A DNA stretch of 17,422 bases from Bryobacterales bacterium (GCA_003132865.1 PKYZ01000817.1:1-17422), one strand, 5' to 3'. Counted from the first letter of the stretch, positions 6,178 through 13,081 are shown. Translations and numbers: made by a program. The notes: generated by a model from the letters alone, not told the origin.

Positions 6178-6939
6178 ATGAAACAGAACAAGATTGATCT
6201 GGCGATCAAGGCAGCCACGGGAGTTTTGCTGGTGGCGTTGGCTTTCGTGATTGTGTACTCGGTGCAGGATCATGTGGTGGGAGTGGGTGACAGCGCCCCA
6301 GAATTCCGGGTCAAGACCGAAAACGGCGCCGTGGTGACGCCGACGAATTTTGGCGGCAAGGTGCTGATCTTGAATTTCTGGGCCAGTTGGTGCGCGCCGT
6401 GCGTGCAGGAGATCCCGTCTCTGAATCAGATCCAGAAAATGTTTGCATCGCAAGGTTTGGTGGTGCTGGGCGTCAACGTGGACAGCAAAGAGGAGCTGTA
6501 CCGGAAAATGTTGGAACCCAGGGTGGCGGAAACGTTGGTGCCCGGCGTGCGGGAGTTCCTGCAGCGGCATGCCGGACAACCGGTTGGCTTGGCGACCAAC
6601 GCCGAACCGGCGAACGTGGATTTTATACTGGATCGGGGCGGCCTGCGCGCGTATTTCCGAGTGGTCGTGGATGGCCACCAGGTGCAACATCCCAAGCCGC
6701 ATCCGGAAATCTATCTGCGCGCCGCCGGGCTGCTTTCGGTCGCGCCCCGAAACTGCATCGTGTTTGAAGATTCCTTTTCCGGCGTCGAAGCGGCGCGGGC
6801 GGCCGGCGCGCGCATCGTGGGTGTGAGAACCACGCATCGTGAGTTGCCGGGCGCGGATCTGGCAATCGACGATTTCCGCGACCCGCAACTGGGGCAACTT
6901 GAAGCATGGCTGCGGGCGCAGGTCCCGGACGCGCCGTAA
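6178..6939 (+). CDS. Chimera: membrane-anchored TlpA-like thioredoxin N-half fused to HAD phosphatase-like C-half
   Basis: One uninterrupted 253-codon frame. Residues 10-29 are a membrane anchor. Residues 36-103 are TlpA/ResA-like: GDSAPEFRV, then ILNFWASWCAPCVQEIPSLN with C72 and C75, then LVVLGVNVDS. The cis-Pro half of the thioredoxin fold is absent. From about 104 the sequence becomes a HAD phosphatase of the beta-phosphoglucomutase type: LVPGVREFL, GLATNAEPAN (motif II, T140), HPKPHPEIYLRAA (motif III, K173), CIVFEDSFSGVEAARAAGAR (motif IV, E197, D198). The HAD nucleophile motif DxDG and the cap domain are missing. Both halves therefore lack essential elements. The junction is near KEELYRKML, where either family could read similarly, as if a deletion joined two genes in frame. 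It starts an operon with the gene at 6949 (9-base gap). Confidence 0.85.
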   Translation: MKQNKIDLAIKAATGVLLVALAFVIVYSVQDHVVGVGDSAPEFRVKTENGAVVTPTNFGGKVLILNFWASWCAPCVQEIPSLNQIQKMFASQGLVVLGVNVDSKEELYRKMLEPRVAETLVPGVREFLQRHAGQPVGLATNAEPANVDFILDRGGLRAYFRVVVDGHQVQHPKPHPEIYLRAAGLLSVAPRNCIVFEDSFSGVEAARAAGARIVGVRTTHRELPGADLAIDDFRDPQLGQLEAWLRAQVPDAP

Positions 6940-6948
6940 AGGGGGACT

Positions 6949-8652
6949 ATGGGGTCACTTTTGCGCATGGTGATGCCAGTGGCGCTACCTTTAGGAGTTT
7001 TCGCTATCGCCGCGGTTATTTTCGCGATCTGGCGCCGCGATGGACGGCTCCGCGGGCAGCGCGAAATGTTGCGCCGAGCCTATGAACTAGGCGAAGAGAT
7101 CCTGGGCGCCTCTTCGGCGGACCAGATCCTCGACAAGGTCAGGGTAGTGGTGCCCAGAATCTTCGGAGTCAACACTGCGGCACTTTACCTGTACAATCGC
7201 CACGCGAAAACGCTCGATGCGGTCGGCCGCAGCGGCGCCGATCACACTTCCATTCCACTTTCGGCGCCCCCGGCGGGACCGCAAGCCGGCGCGGTAGCCT
7301 GCTTCCACTACCGGACCCTGCTGGCGATTCCCGACACCTCCCGCAGCCCATTTCCGGTGACGGGACAGCCGGGCCCAGGGGGCACCCCGGATGCGCCGCG
7401 GTCGCTGCTGTTCGTTCCCATGCTGGCGCAAGGCGAGGTATTGGGCATTCTGCAGATGGACCAGCGCGACCACGCGCGGGTTTTCAGCCGTGAGGAGCAG
7501 ACGCTGACGCAGCATCTGGCCAACCAGATCGGCGTGGCGGTGCGGCTGCTGGACCAGCGATCGGTGCGCGAGCAGCTTTTCCGCACGGAAAAGCTGGCGG
7601 CGGTGGGGCAGCTCATTTCGGGAATTGTGAACGATCTGCGGACGCCTTTGGCGGCGATCGCGAGCCTGACCCAGGCGGCTCAACTGGCGCAAGCGGCGGG
7701 CAACGGACTAGCGGGGCCGGCGGGGGTGGACTTGGCGGGCATAGCCGCGGAGGCGCATCGCGCGGCCGGGATCGTCGACCGGCTGGTGGGGTTCGCCGGC
7801 ACGGGTCCGGCGCAGACGCAACTCGTGGATCTGAATGCTCTGTTGCTGAACCTGATCGAGTTTCGGGAACGCGAGTGGAAGGTGCGCGGAATTCGGGCGC
7901 GCTGTCTGCTGGCGGAAGAACCGGCCACCGTGCTGGGATCGCACGGGCAACTGGAGCAGGTGTTTCTGAATCTGCTGGTGCATGCCGAGCAATCGCTTTC
8001 CGAGGCGAGCGAGAAACTGATCACCATACGGAGCAGCGTGGTGGCGCGGCGCATCCTGGTGGAGATCGGCTACAGCGGTCTGAAGGGGGCCGCGGACCCG
8101 TTTGTGCCGGGAGCGGACGATGCGTCCGGTGGCGCGGGCTTGGGCGTTTGCCGTAGTTTGATCACCGGCCATGGCGGCGAGATACGGCTGGTACAGCAGG
8201 CAGCGGGCGATCCGGCGTTTCAAGTGGAGCTCCCCTGCGCGGTGCGGGAGAAGCCCAGCGGGCCTGCGCCGGAGAACGGCCGCGACGGCGCCCACACGTT
8301 GACGGCGCTGGTGATCGAACCGGCCGAAGCCATTCAGACGCAGTTGCGCGATCTGCTGGCGGTCCGCGGATATCGCGTGGTGCCGGTGAACAGCTCCGAC
8401 GAGGGTCTGGACCTGGCGCAACGCCTGCGCTTCGATGCCATCTTCTGCTCGGTTCACGCACCGGGGCTCAATTGGGTGGAAACCGCCGAGCAGGTGAAGA
8501 CTCGCGTGGGCGGATTCGTGCTGCTTTCCGACTCTTATAACGCGGATCTATCGGCCGATTTCGCGGGCGAGCGCCGCTTCGTGCTGGCCAAGCCGGTGGA
8601 TGAGAAGCAATTGGACCGCGTGCTCGAAGCCATCCAGGTTGGCTCCCGGTAG
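6949..8652 (+). CDS. Membrane-anchored GAF - degenerate histidine kinase - degenerate receiver protein
   Basis: 567 residues with GGGGG just before the ATG. A membrane helix (about 10-28) is followed by a GAF domain (about 47-200; FVPMLAQGEVLGILQMDQRD), a dimerisation/H-box region, an ATPase-like domain (about 290-430) and a receiver-like domain (about 451-563). Signature residues are altered. The H-box reads GIVNDLRTPL with N228 in place of the phospho-acceptor His. The N-box reads NLLVHAEQ, keeping N341 but with H345 for the second Asn. The Asp-containing DxGxG is VEIGYSG. In the receiver, FDAIFCSVHAPG has S501 at the phospho-acceptor Asp and the acidic pair is replaced by IEPAE. The receiver Lys (K548, LAKPV) and the ATP-lid glycines (GGAGLGV, GHGG) remain. 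It is probably a signalling pseudoenzyme, co-transcribed with the chimera upstream. Confidence 0.9.
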   Translation: MGSLLRMVMPVALPLGVFAIAAVIFAIWRRDGRLRGQREMLRRAYELGEEILGASSADQILDKVRVVVPRIFGVNTAALYLYNRHAKTLDAVGRSGADHTSIPLSAPPAGPQAGAVACFHYRTLLAIPDTSRSPFPVTGQPGPGGTPDAPRSLLFVPMLAQGEVLGILQMDQRDHARVFSREEQTLTQHLANQIGVAVRLLDQRSVREQLFRTEKLAAVGQLISGIVNDLRTPLAAIASLTQAAQLAQAAGNGLAGPAGVDLAGIAAEAHRAAGIVDRLVGFAGTGPAQTQLVDLNALLLNLIEFREREWKVRGIRARCLLAEEPATVLGSHGQLEQVFLNLLVHAEQSLSEASEKLITIRSSVVARRILVEIGYSGLKGAADPFVPGADDASGGAGLGVCRSLITGHGGEIRLVQQAAGDPAFQVELPCAVREKPSGPAPENGRDGAHTLTALVIEPAEAIQTQLRDLLAVRGYRVVPVNSSDEGLDLAQRLRFDAIFCSVHAPGLNWVETAEQVKTRVGGFVLLSDSYNADLSADFAGERRFVLAKPVDEKQLDRVLEAIQVGSR

Positions 8653-8691
8653 CACGATGCCCGCGTGGCGCCCGCGCGGTAAAGTAATCTT

Positions 8692-9162
8692 ATGCGGAAA
8701 TGGCTGCCGATCGTTCTGTTGTGCGCCTGGCCCTTACTGGCGCAAAAGTATACCGGGCCGCGCCCCGCTAAGCCGGACCTTCCCTACCTGATGCACGCCG
8801 ACAACCTGATACCGGCGGAGAGCGCGGAAGCCAAGCAGGAAGACCGGAAGGGTGAAGTCACCTACCTGATTCCCGGCGCCAACTCCACGGTGCGCACGCC
8901 GCTGGCGTCGCCGGCGTTTCTGATTCTTACGGACCAACTCCAGGCGGACCGGCTGCAGCTCTTCAAACTGCAGTCCAAGGGCGGCCAGCGCGAAGTGCTA
9001 TTCCGTCGCAAAAACAAGCTGGTGGCGCGCCCCATCCGGCTCAACGTCACGCGCCTCGACGAGAACTTGTACAAGATCGAAGTGGATGAGATTTTGGAAA
9101 ATGGCGAATACTCGCTGTCACCGGCGGACTCGAACGAGGTTTTCTGTTTCCAGGTCTATTAG
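8692..9162 (+). CDS. Secreted hypothetical protein
   Basis: 156 residues. MRKWLPIVLLCAWPLLAQ is a type I signal peptide with cleavage near ALLAQ-KY. The mature protein is basic, with YLIPGANSTVRTPLASPAF (about 58-76), then LQADRLQLFKLQSKGGQREV and a beta-rich end (IEVDEILENGEYSLSPADSN) that closes with FCFQVY. The layout suggests a small periplasmic beta-sandwich. I do not recognise a family beyond its acidobacterial look. It follows the kinase-like gene by 39 bases on the same strand and may belong to that operon. Its TAG stop codon (9160-9162) is the first base group of the hairpin repeat starting at 9160, so the repeat sits exactly at the 3' end. Confidence 0.75.
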   Translation: MRKWLPIVLLCAWPLLAQKYTGPRPAKPDLPYLMHADNLIPAESAEAKQEDRKGEVTYLIPGANSTVRTPLASPAFLILTDQLQADRLQLFKLQSKGGQREVLFRRKNKLVARPIRLNVTRLDENLYKIEVDEILENGEYSLSPADSNEVFCFQVY

Positions 9163-9218
9163 GCGCCTGCGGCGCCAACATCGACAAAAGCTTGTCGATG
9201 TTGAGAAGTCAGAAGTCA
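9160..9218. repeat. Two-hairpin dispersed repeat, copy 1
   Basis: A 58-base unit also found at 12781-12838, identical at 55 positions. Hairpin 1 is GGCGCC-TGC-GGCGCC. Hairpin 2 has 12-base arms CAACATCGACAA and TTGTCGATGTTG around an AAGC loop. Two GAAGTCA heptamers follow. It lies between convergent genes and includes the stop codons of both (plus-strand TAG at 9160, minus-strand TGA at 9211-9209). It could act as a bidirectional terminator or be a non-autonomous REP/MITE-like element. Confidence 0.85.
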
Positions 9219-10540
9219 GTAGCCGGAATAATGCCGGCTTTGGTCTTCTGTATTCTGTCTCCTGTCTTCTGTCTCCTGTCTTCGGTCTTCCATTCCGAAA
9301 CGAACGTGTGGTCGAGCGCCAGCCGGTCGCTTTCGAACATGAACATCCCAACGCCCTCGCGCTTCTCGATAGGACCGCACAAAATCCGCTCTCCCTTGGA
9401 TCGAGGCACCGCTACCAGCGTCAGCGGAACCTCACTGCCATGCACCTCGATGGAATGGAATTTCAGACCCACGGCGAAGTAACTCGAGGGCTGGTATTGT
9501 TGCTCGAAGCGAACGATCCGCCCGTGCGCGATGGCGCCTTCAGGAGCCAGGACGCTCCCATGTGCCCGGATCGCATTCAGCAACTGTCCTTCGATGGCGT
9601 CGCCGGCAAACGAGAGCTCCGAGTCGATTGTTGAGCGCAATGCGATCTTAATCGTTATTCCGGACGGTATGGCTACCGGCTTTTGCGGCACTGCCGACTC
9701 GCCTGCAGACGGCTCCAGATCGGTCCGGAAAACCGATTCGGTCTGAAACTCACGGCAGGCAGCGTACTCGATCCGGTTATCATAGCGGTGGGCTTCCGCG
9801 TCCCACATTTTGAGAACCGTCAACTGCGGAAGCAGGAAATCGGAGCCGCCAATCCGGGCCCGTCGATAGTCAATAGTAGTCTCGACGCGGCACGTTTGCG
9901 ACTCCCGCGGAGGATTGGGAACCTCAATCGTCATCCGGCTGAGTTCGGCGTTCTCCGGATCGATCCAAAATCTGCCCTCATAAGCCATGGTCGCCAGATC
10001 TTCCGTCCGCGGGCCAACTTTCACCTGGTAATGACTGACCGCCAGCGGCACGCGATAGCGGTATACGGCAAAGGCTCGCCCCTGGTCTTGCTCGGGGCCG
10101 AGATACTGGTACTCCGACCCGTTGGCTGAAAAGACGCTCATCAGGAATGGACCAAAATCGCCCGATCCCGTCATGCCACCGCCGACAATCTTTTCCACAT
10201 CCTCGGATTGGAAGCGTCGAGCGCCCACCCAGGAAAAGATCTCCGCGCCTTCGGAGACAGTCACATCCAATTTGAACCGGTCTGTCCAGAACAGCGTCAT
10301 CTGCGGCTCGATCTTCGGATCCTGCACATCGGCGCAACTGCTCACGCGGACAGCGGGAATCGCCTCGAACCTGGACCGGCGCACCGTCTGGACGCACGTG
10401 TACTTCGGCAATCTCTCGATATTCTCGACGATTTTCGCGCGGGCCTGATTCAGCAGCGCGAGGGAATCGATTTCTCCGCACAGGGCGAGCGGGCACATCG
10501 CTCCGAGAATCACAGCGGCGTGGACGGCGAGCCGCGTCAC
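9209..10540 (-). CDS. Secreted acidobacterial protein with repeat-encoded C-terminal tail
   Basis: 443 residues from a GTG at 10540, with AAGGGAGGGG upstream. The N-terminal 21 residues are a signal peptide. The mature N-terminus has IERLPKYTCVQTVRRSRF (about 41-58), the Tyr-Thr-Cys-Val-Gln motif I recognise from numerous acidobacterial secreted proteins of unknown function, followed by a beta-rich domain (DRFKLDVTVSEGAEIFSWVG). The C-terminal third (about 300-415) contains SGITIKIALRSTIDSELSFA and GSVLAPEGAIAHGRIVRFEQ, typical of a TrbI/Hcp-like beta-roll seen in such proteins. The last 25 or so residues (TEDRRQKTGDRIQKTKAG...) come from the heptamer tandem repeat, and the stop lies inside a GAAGTCA unit, so the native stop seems lost. 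It is the last gene of a minus-strand run. Confidence 0.8.
   Translation of the reverse strand: MTRLAVHAAVILGAMCPLALCGEIDSLALLNQARAKIVENIERLPKYTCVQTVRRSRFEAIPAVRVSSCADVQDPKIEPQMTLFWTDRFKLDVTVSEGAEIFSWVGARRFQSEDVEKIVGGGMTGSGDFGPFLMSVFSANGSEYQYLGPEQDQGRAFAVYRYRVPLAVSHYQVKVGPRTEDLATMAYEGRFWIDPENAELSRMTIEVPNPPRESQTCRVETTIDYRRARIGGSDFLLPQLTVLKMWDAEAHRYDNRIEYAACREFQTESVFRTDLEPSAGESAVPQKPVAIPSGITIKIALRSTIDSELSFAGDAIEGQLLNAIRAHGSVLAPEGAIAHGRIVRFEQQYQPSSYFAVGLKFHSIEVHGSEVPLTLVAVPRSKGERILCGPIEKREGVGMFMFESDRLALDHTFVSEWKTEDRRQKTGDRIQKTKAGIIPATDF
9244..9292. repeat. Seven-unit heptanucleotide tandem repeat
   Basis: Seven head-to-tail copies of TCTYCTG (with variants TATTCTG, TCTTCGG, TCTTCCA). On the minus strand they read CAGAAGA-like, close to the CAGAAGT rotation of the plus-strand GAAGTCA heptamers at 9205-9218, so the two blocks form a loose inverted pair around a small AGCCGG/CCGGCT hairpin (9221-9239). 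The block is coding on the minus strand, giving the RRQKTGDRIQKT tail of the secreted protein. Confidence 0.75.
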
Positions 10541-10578
10541 ATATGCGCCCCTCCCTTGAGCGCTCCGACATTCTCACT

Positions 10579-11370
10579 CTACCGCAGTCCGATCTCTCTC
10601 AAGTACGCCAGCAGCGCCTCCGGGTTATCGGTGATGATGGCATCCACCTGCGCCGCGATCAGGCGCCGCCAGTCGCGGGGACGATTGGCCGTCCAGGCGA
10701 CCACTTCCAAGCCTGCGGCATGCGCCGCGTGGACCTGCCTGGCAGAGGCCAGCGCGTGATAGGGCGCCACGATCCCCGCTTCAGCCCGGTGCGCGATCGC
10801 GACGAAGCGCCTCGGAGGGCCGACATACAGCGCTCCGAGACGGATCTCGGGCGCCAGCCGCCCGATGGCGTGCAGTATGCGGAAATCGAAGGACTGCACG
10901 ATCACCCGCTTTTCCAGTTTGTGCCGCCGGATCGCCTGGCACACCAGATCGGCGAAACGTTCCGGTGGAGGCGCCAGTCGAGGGCGATCCGGGAAACTCT
11001 TGATTTCGATGTTGAAGAGGAAATGGCCGCGGTCCGACAGGTCGAGCACCTGGTCGAGCGTGGGGACGCGCGCGCCTGGAATGAGCGTCTGTTTTGGGAA
11101 GCGCGGGTTCCGCACGGCGCCGCAGTCCCAGCGTTCGAGTTCGGCAAGAGTCAGGTCCCGGATGACGCGCGGCGGGTCGGGCGACTTGCAGATCGACCGG
11201 TTCAACTTGGGATCGTGCGAAACCACGACCACGTCGTCGCGAGTGACCGCCACGTCCATCTCCAGCGCATCGGCGCCCACGGAGATGGCGTATTCAAATC
11301 CCGGCAAAGTGTTTTCCGGCCGCATGGCGCGCGCGCCACGGTGGCCGTGTACTAAGATGGGCCGTCCCAC
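10579..11370 (-). CDS. Glycerophosphodiester phosphodiesterase (GDPD family)
   Basis: Hydrolyses glycerophosphodiesters to glycerol-3-phosphate and an alcohol. 263 residues, close to UgpQ length. It starts at a GTG (11370) whose first residues already reach the catalytic motif HGHRGARAMRPENTL, with H10, R11 and E19. The metal ligands E37 and D39 are in ADALEMDVAVTRDD and the second His H52 in VVVSHDPKLNR. Later signatures are FNIEIKS, VIVQSFDF, VVAWTANRP and VDAIITDNPEALLAYL. No signal peptide, so probably cytosolic. Its start lies 18 bases after the thioredoxin-like gene and its stop 38 bases before the secreted-protein gene, all on the minus strand. The physiological substrate cannot be told. 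Confidence 0.93.
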   Translation of the reverse strand: MGRPILVHGHRGARAMRPENTLPGFEYAISVGADALEMDVAVTRDDVVVVSHDPKLNRSICKSPDPPRVIRDLTLAELERWDCGAVRNPRFPKQTLIPGARVPTLDQVLDLSDRGHFLFNIEIKSFPDRPRLAPPPERFADLVCQAIRRHKLEKRVIVQSFDFRILHAIGRLAPEIRLGALYVGPPRRFVAIAHRAEAGIVAPYHALASARQVHAAHAAGLEVVAWTANRPRDWRRLIAAQVDAIITDNPEALLAYLREIGLR

Positions 11371-11388
11371 TGGATTTAGAATAGCCCG

Positions 11389-11859
11389 TTAGAGGAGGGA
11401 GATGAGGTGCTCTATGAGACTGGGCGGCGTTTCACCCGGTTCAGTAATCAGTTTGCCGACCCGGTAGCGCAGCACGAGATAGCTAAATAGCGTCCAGCCT
11501 GTTTGCTTCCAACGGACGCGACCTTCACGATCCAGCAGCACGAAGGTTGGTCTGCCATTCACGTTAAAGCGATCGGCGACTTCACCACCGCCGTCGCGCA
11601 CCTCGAGCCGCCGGACCGCGTGCACGCCGATATATCTGCGCCATGCTTGCTCGTCCTCGTCAGCGCTGATGCCGACGACCGCTACATCGTTTGAACCGAA
11701 CCGGCCAGCCAAATCCGCGAGAGCTGGGCCGCTCGCACGGCAGGGAGCGCACCAGGTAGCCCAAAAGTCCAGGAGCACAACACCTGGCCGCGGGCCAGGA
11801 TTGCACTGGATAGCAGCAGCGAAAAGACAAGCCATAACTTTCGCATAGCAGCCTCGCAC
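11389..11859 (-). CDS. TlpA-like thioredoxin, signal peptide out of frame (frameshift likely)
   Basis: The C-terminal part is a clear thioredoxin-fold oxidoreductase. VVLLDFWATWCAPCRASGPA has the redox CAPC pair (C37, C40), GISADEDEQAW follows, and NVNGRPTFVLLDREGRV holds the cis-Pro. The uninterrupted frame begins at a GTG (11859) with AAGGA touching it, an unlikely start. The well-placed start is the ATG at 11846 (GAGG five bases upstream). It opens a textbook signal peptide, MRKLWLVFSLLL up to about ARGQ, in the other frame. That frame would have to slip by -1 to enter the thioredoxin frame, around the GC hairpin CTGGCC-CGC-GGCCAG just before VVLLDFW. So one base seems lost, by mutation or sequencing error. 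If intact, the product would be a periplasmic thiol-disulfide protein. The first gene of a run with GDPD. Confidence 0.75.
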   Translation of the reverse strand: MRGCYAKVMACLFAAAIQCNPGPRPGVVLLDFWATWCAPCRASGPALADLAGRFGSNDVAVVGISADEDEQAWRRYIGVHAVRRLEVRDGGGEVADRFNVNGRPTFVLLDREGRVRWKQTGWTLFSYLVLRYRVGKLITEPGETPPSLIEHLISLL

Positions 11860-11960
11860 TCCTTATATTCTAGCTCTTGGGCTGTCGATTTAACCCCGCC
11901 CGCTGTTGGTAGTTGCGCCGCAACGGTACTGGTGAGATGATTGCCCTTCGGGAAAACTCT

Positions 11961-12779
11961 ATGAAGAAATGGATATTGCTCGCATCTGTGTTGACGACTT
12001 TCGGCGTTTGCGGCTCGGCGCAGGCGCAAACGGCGGCCAGGAAAAAGCTGCTCTTCATCGGCGAAGTGAAGGGCTTCGAGCACGATTCGGTGTCGCATGC
12101 CATGGCGACCATCGAAAAGCTGGGCCAGCAGAGCGGCCTTTGGGATACGTACCTGCGCACCGATTCGGAGCTGCTGACCAAGCAGAAGCTGGGGAACAAT
12201 GCCAAGAACCTGAATTACTTCGACGCCGTAATGTTCTACACTACCGGCGAGCTGGATTTGAACGACGAGCAGAAAGCCGCGCTCGTTTCCTTCGTCAAGG
12301 AGGACGGCAAAGGCTTCCTGGGCACGCACAGCGCCACCGACACGTTCTACAAGTGGCTGGAGTATGGCGACCTGATCGGCGGATATTTCAACGAGCACCC
12401 ATGGATGCAGGTGCATGCCGAGATCAACGTGGAGGACCGCGCCTTCCCGGCCACCAAACATTTCCCAGCGCACTTCCCGATCTACGACGAGATCTATCAG
12501 TTCAAGGATCCCTATTCGCGCGACAAGGTGCGGGTATTGATGAGCATCGATCCTAAGACAGTGGACCTCAAGAACCCGCGGGTGCACCGCACCGACCAGG
12601 ACTTCGCCGTAACCTGGGTGCACCAATACGGAAAGGGCCGCGTGTTCTATTCCTCGCTGGGCCACCGGGAGGAAGTGTGGGACCGCCCGGACATCCAGCA
12701 GATGTGGACCGAAGCGGTGAAGTGGGCGATGGGCATGACCCAGGGCGACGCTACGCCGCGGCCGAAGCCGGCGGAGTAA
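11961..12779 (+). CDS. Secreted ThuA-domain protein
   Basis: 272 residues from ATG 11961 (MKKWILLASVL); 16 in-frame codons upstream are not convincing. Residues 1-22 are a signal peptide ending GSAQA. The ThuA (class I glutamine-amidotransferase-like) fold is visible as KKLLFIGEVKGFEHDSVSHA (28-47), FDAVMFYTTGELDLNDEQKA (87-106), GKGFLGTHSATDTF (116-129), GGYFNEHPW (140-148), then a late FAVTWVHQYGKGRVFYSSLG. Members named for trehalose utilisation are widespread as secreted proteins in Acidobacteriota and Planctomycetes, where substrates are mostly unknown and sugar-related roles are inferred. The catalytic Cys of amidotransferases is not present at the THS site. It is divergent from the thioredoxin-like gene across 101 bases, and a hairpin repeat follows its stop by one base. 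Confidence 0.88.
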   Translation: MKKWILLASVLTTFGVCGSAQAQTAARKKLLFIGEVKGFEHDSVSHAMATIEKLGQQSGLWDTYLRTDSELLTKQKLGNNAKNLNYFDAVMFYTTGELDLNDEQKAALVSFVKEDGKGFLGTHSATDTFYKWLEYGDLIGGYFNEHPWMQVHAEINVEDRAFPATKHFPAHFPIYDEIYQFKDPYSRDKVRVLMSIDPKTVDLKNPRVHRTDQDFAVTWVHQYGKGRVFYSSLGHREEVWDRPDIQQMWTEAVKWAMGMTQGDATPRPKPAE

Positions 12780-12780
12780 A

Positions 12781-12853
12781 TAGGCGCTTACAGCGCCAAC
12801 ATCGACAAAAGCTTGTCGATGTTGAGAAGTCAGAAGTCGGAAGTCGGACGTCA
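12781..12853. repeat. Two-hairpin dispersed repeat, copy 2, with heptamer tail
   Basis: The same 58-base unit as at 9160. Hairpin 1 here is GGCGCT-TAC-AGCGCC: relative to copy 1, the closing C-G pair has become T-A on both sides, so pairing is kept. Hairpin 2 (arms CAACATCGACAA / TTGTCGATGTTG) is identical. It is followed by four heptamers of the GAAGTCR type (12826-12853). It begins one base after the stop of the ThuA gene, and its last heptamer supplies the minus-strand stop of the yhaV remnant. Confidence 0.85.
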
Positions 12854-13081
12854 GAATCGCTCACGCCCCCTCGACTCACGTTGGTCCGGCCCGACGCGGC
12901 GTCCCAACGCGAAGCTGGCGGCTTTCGCTTTCCGGAACAGGTCGTCCCAATCATCAGGAGGATCGCCGTCGCGCAACCGTCTGTTGAAGATCACGTAGGG
13001 GTCTGTCCGCGAGCCGGCTTTGCGGAGGGTTGTTTCGTCGTTCACCCAGGCGTAGATGATCGCCTTGGGGATCGCTGTCAT
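12851..13081 (-). pseudogene. YhaV-type toxin, C-terminal remnant
   Basis: Reading KAIIYAWVNDETTLRKAGSR, then TDPYVIFNRRLRDGDPPDDW, matches the end of YhaV (E. coli: KVIILGWMNDENTLR, KKTDAYTVF, HPPADW) over about 45 residues. YhaV is a RelE-like ribosome-dependent mRNA endonuclease of a type II toxin-antitoxin pair with PrlF. The usual upstream two thirds (including the GRYRLFFRY stretch) is absent in all frames read. The ATG at 13081 has no ribosome-binding site, and the frame meets a stop about 24 codons further up. No PrlF-like AbrB-fold antitoxin is seen. The C-terminus is extended by about 20 Arg-rich residues up to a stop inside the GAAGTC-type heptamers. A decayed fragment, not a working toxin. 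Confidence 0.65.

Noticed and set aside
6097..6897. The minus-strand frame of the PTPS paralogue extended 267 codons upstream
   Set aside because: It is antisense to the well-supported chimera gene and contains no recognisable protein; the PTPS start is the ATG at 6096.
7087..8461. Several long minus-strand frames (100-249 codons) inside the kinase-like gene
   Set aside because: They are shadows of GC-rich codons; the plus frame carries the GAF, ATPase and receiver signatures throughout.
11750..11800. Programmed -1 frameshifting at the thioredoxin signal peptide
   Set aside because: No slippery heptamer precedes the hairpin, so a one-base mutation or assembly error explains it more simply.
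11682..12665. A 327-codon minus-strand frame over the ThuA gene
   Set aside because: Most of it is antisense to a clear secreted ThuA protein. Only its last 54 codons are of interest, because they include the signal peptide of the frameshifted thioredoxin gene.
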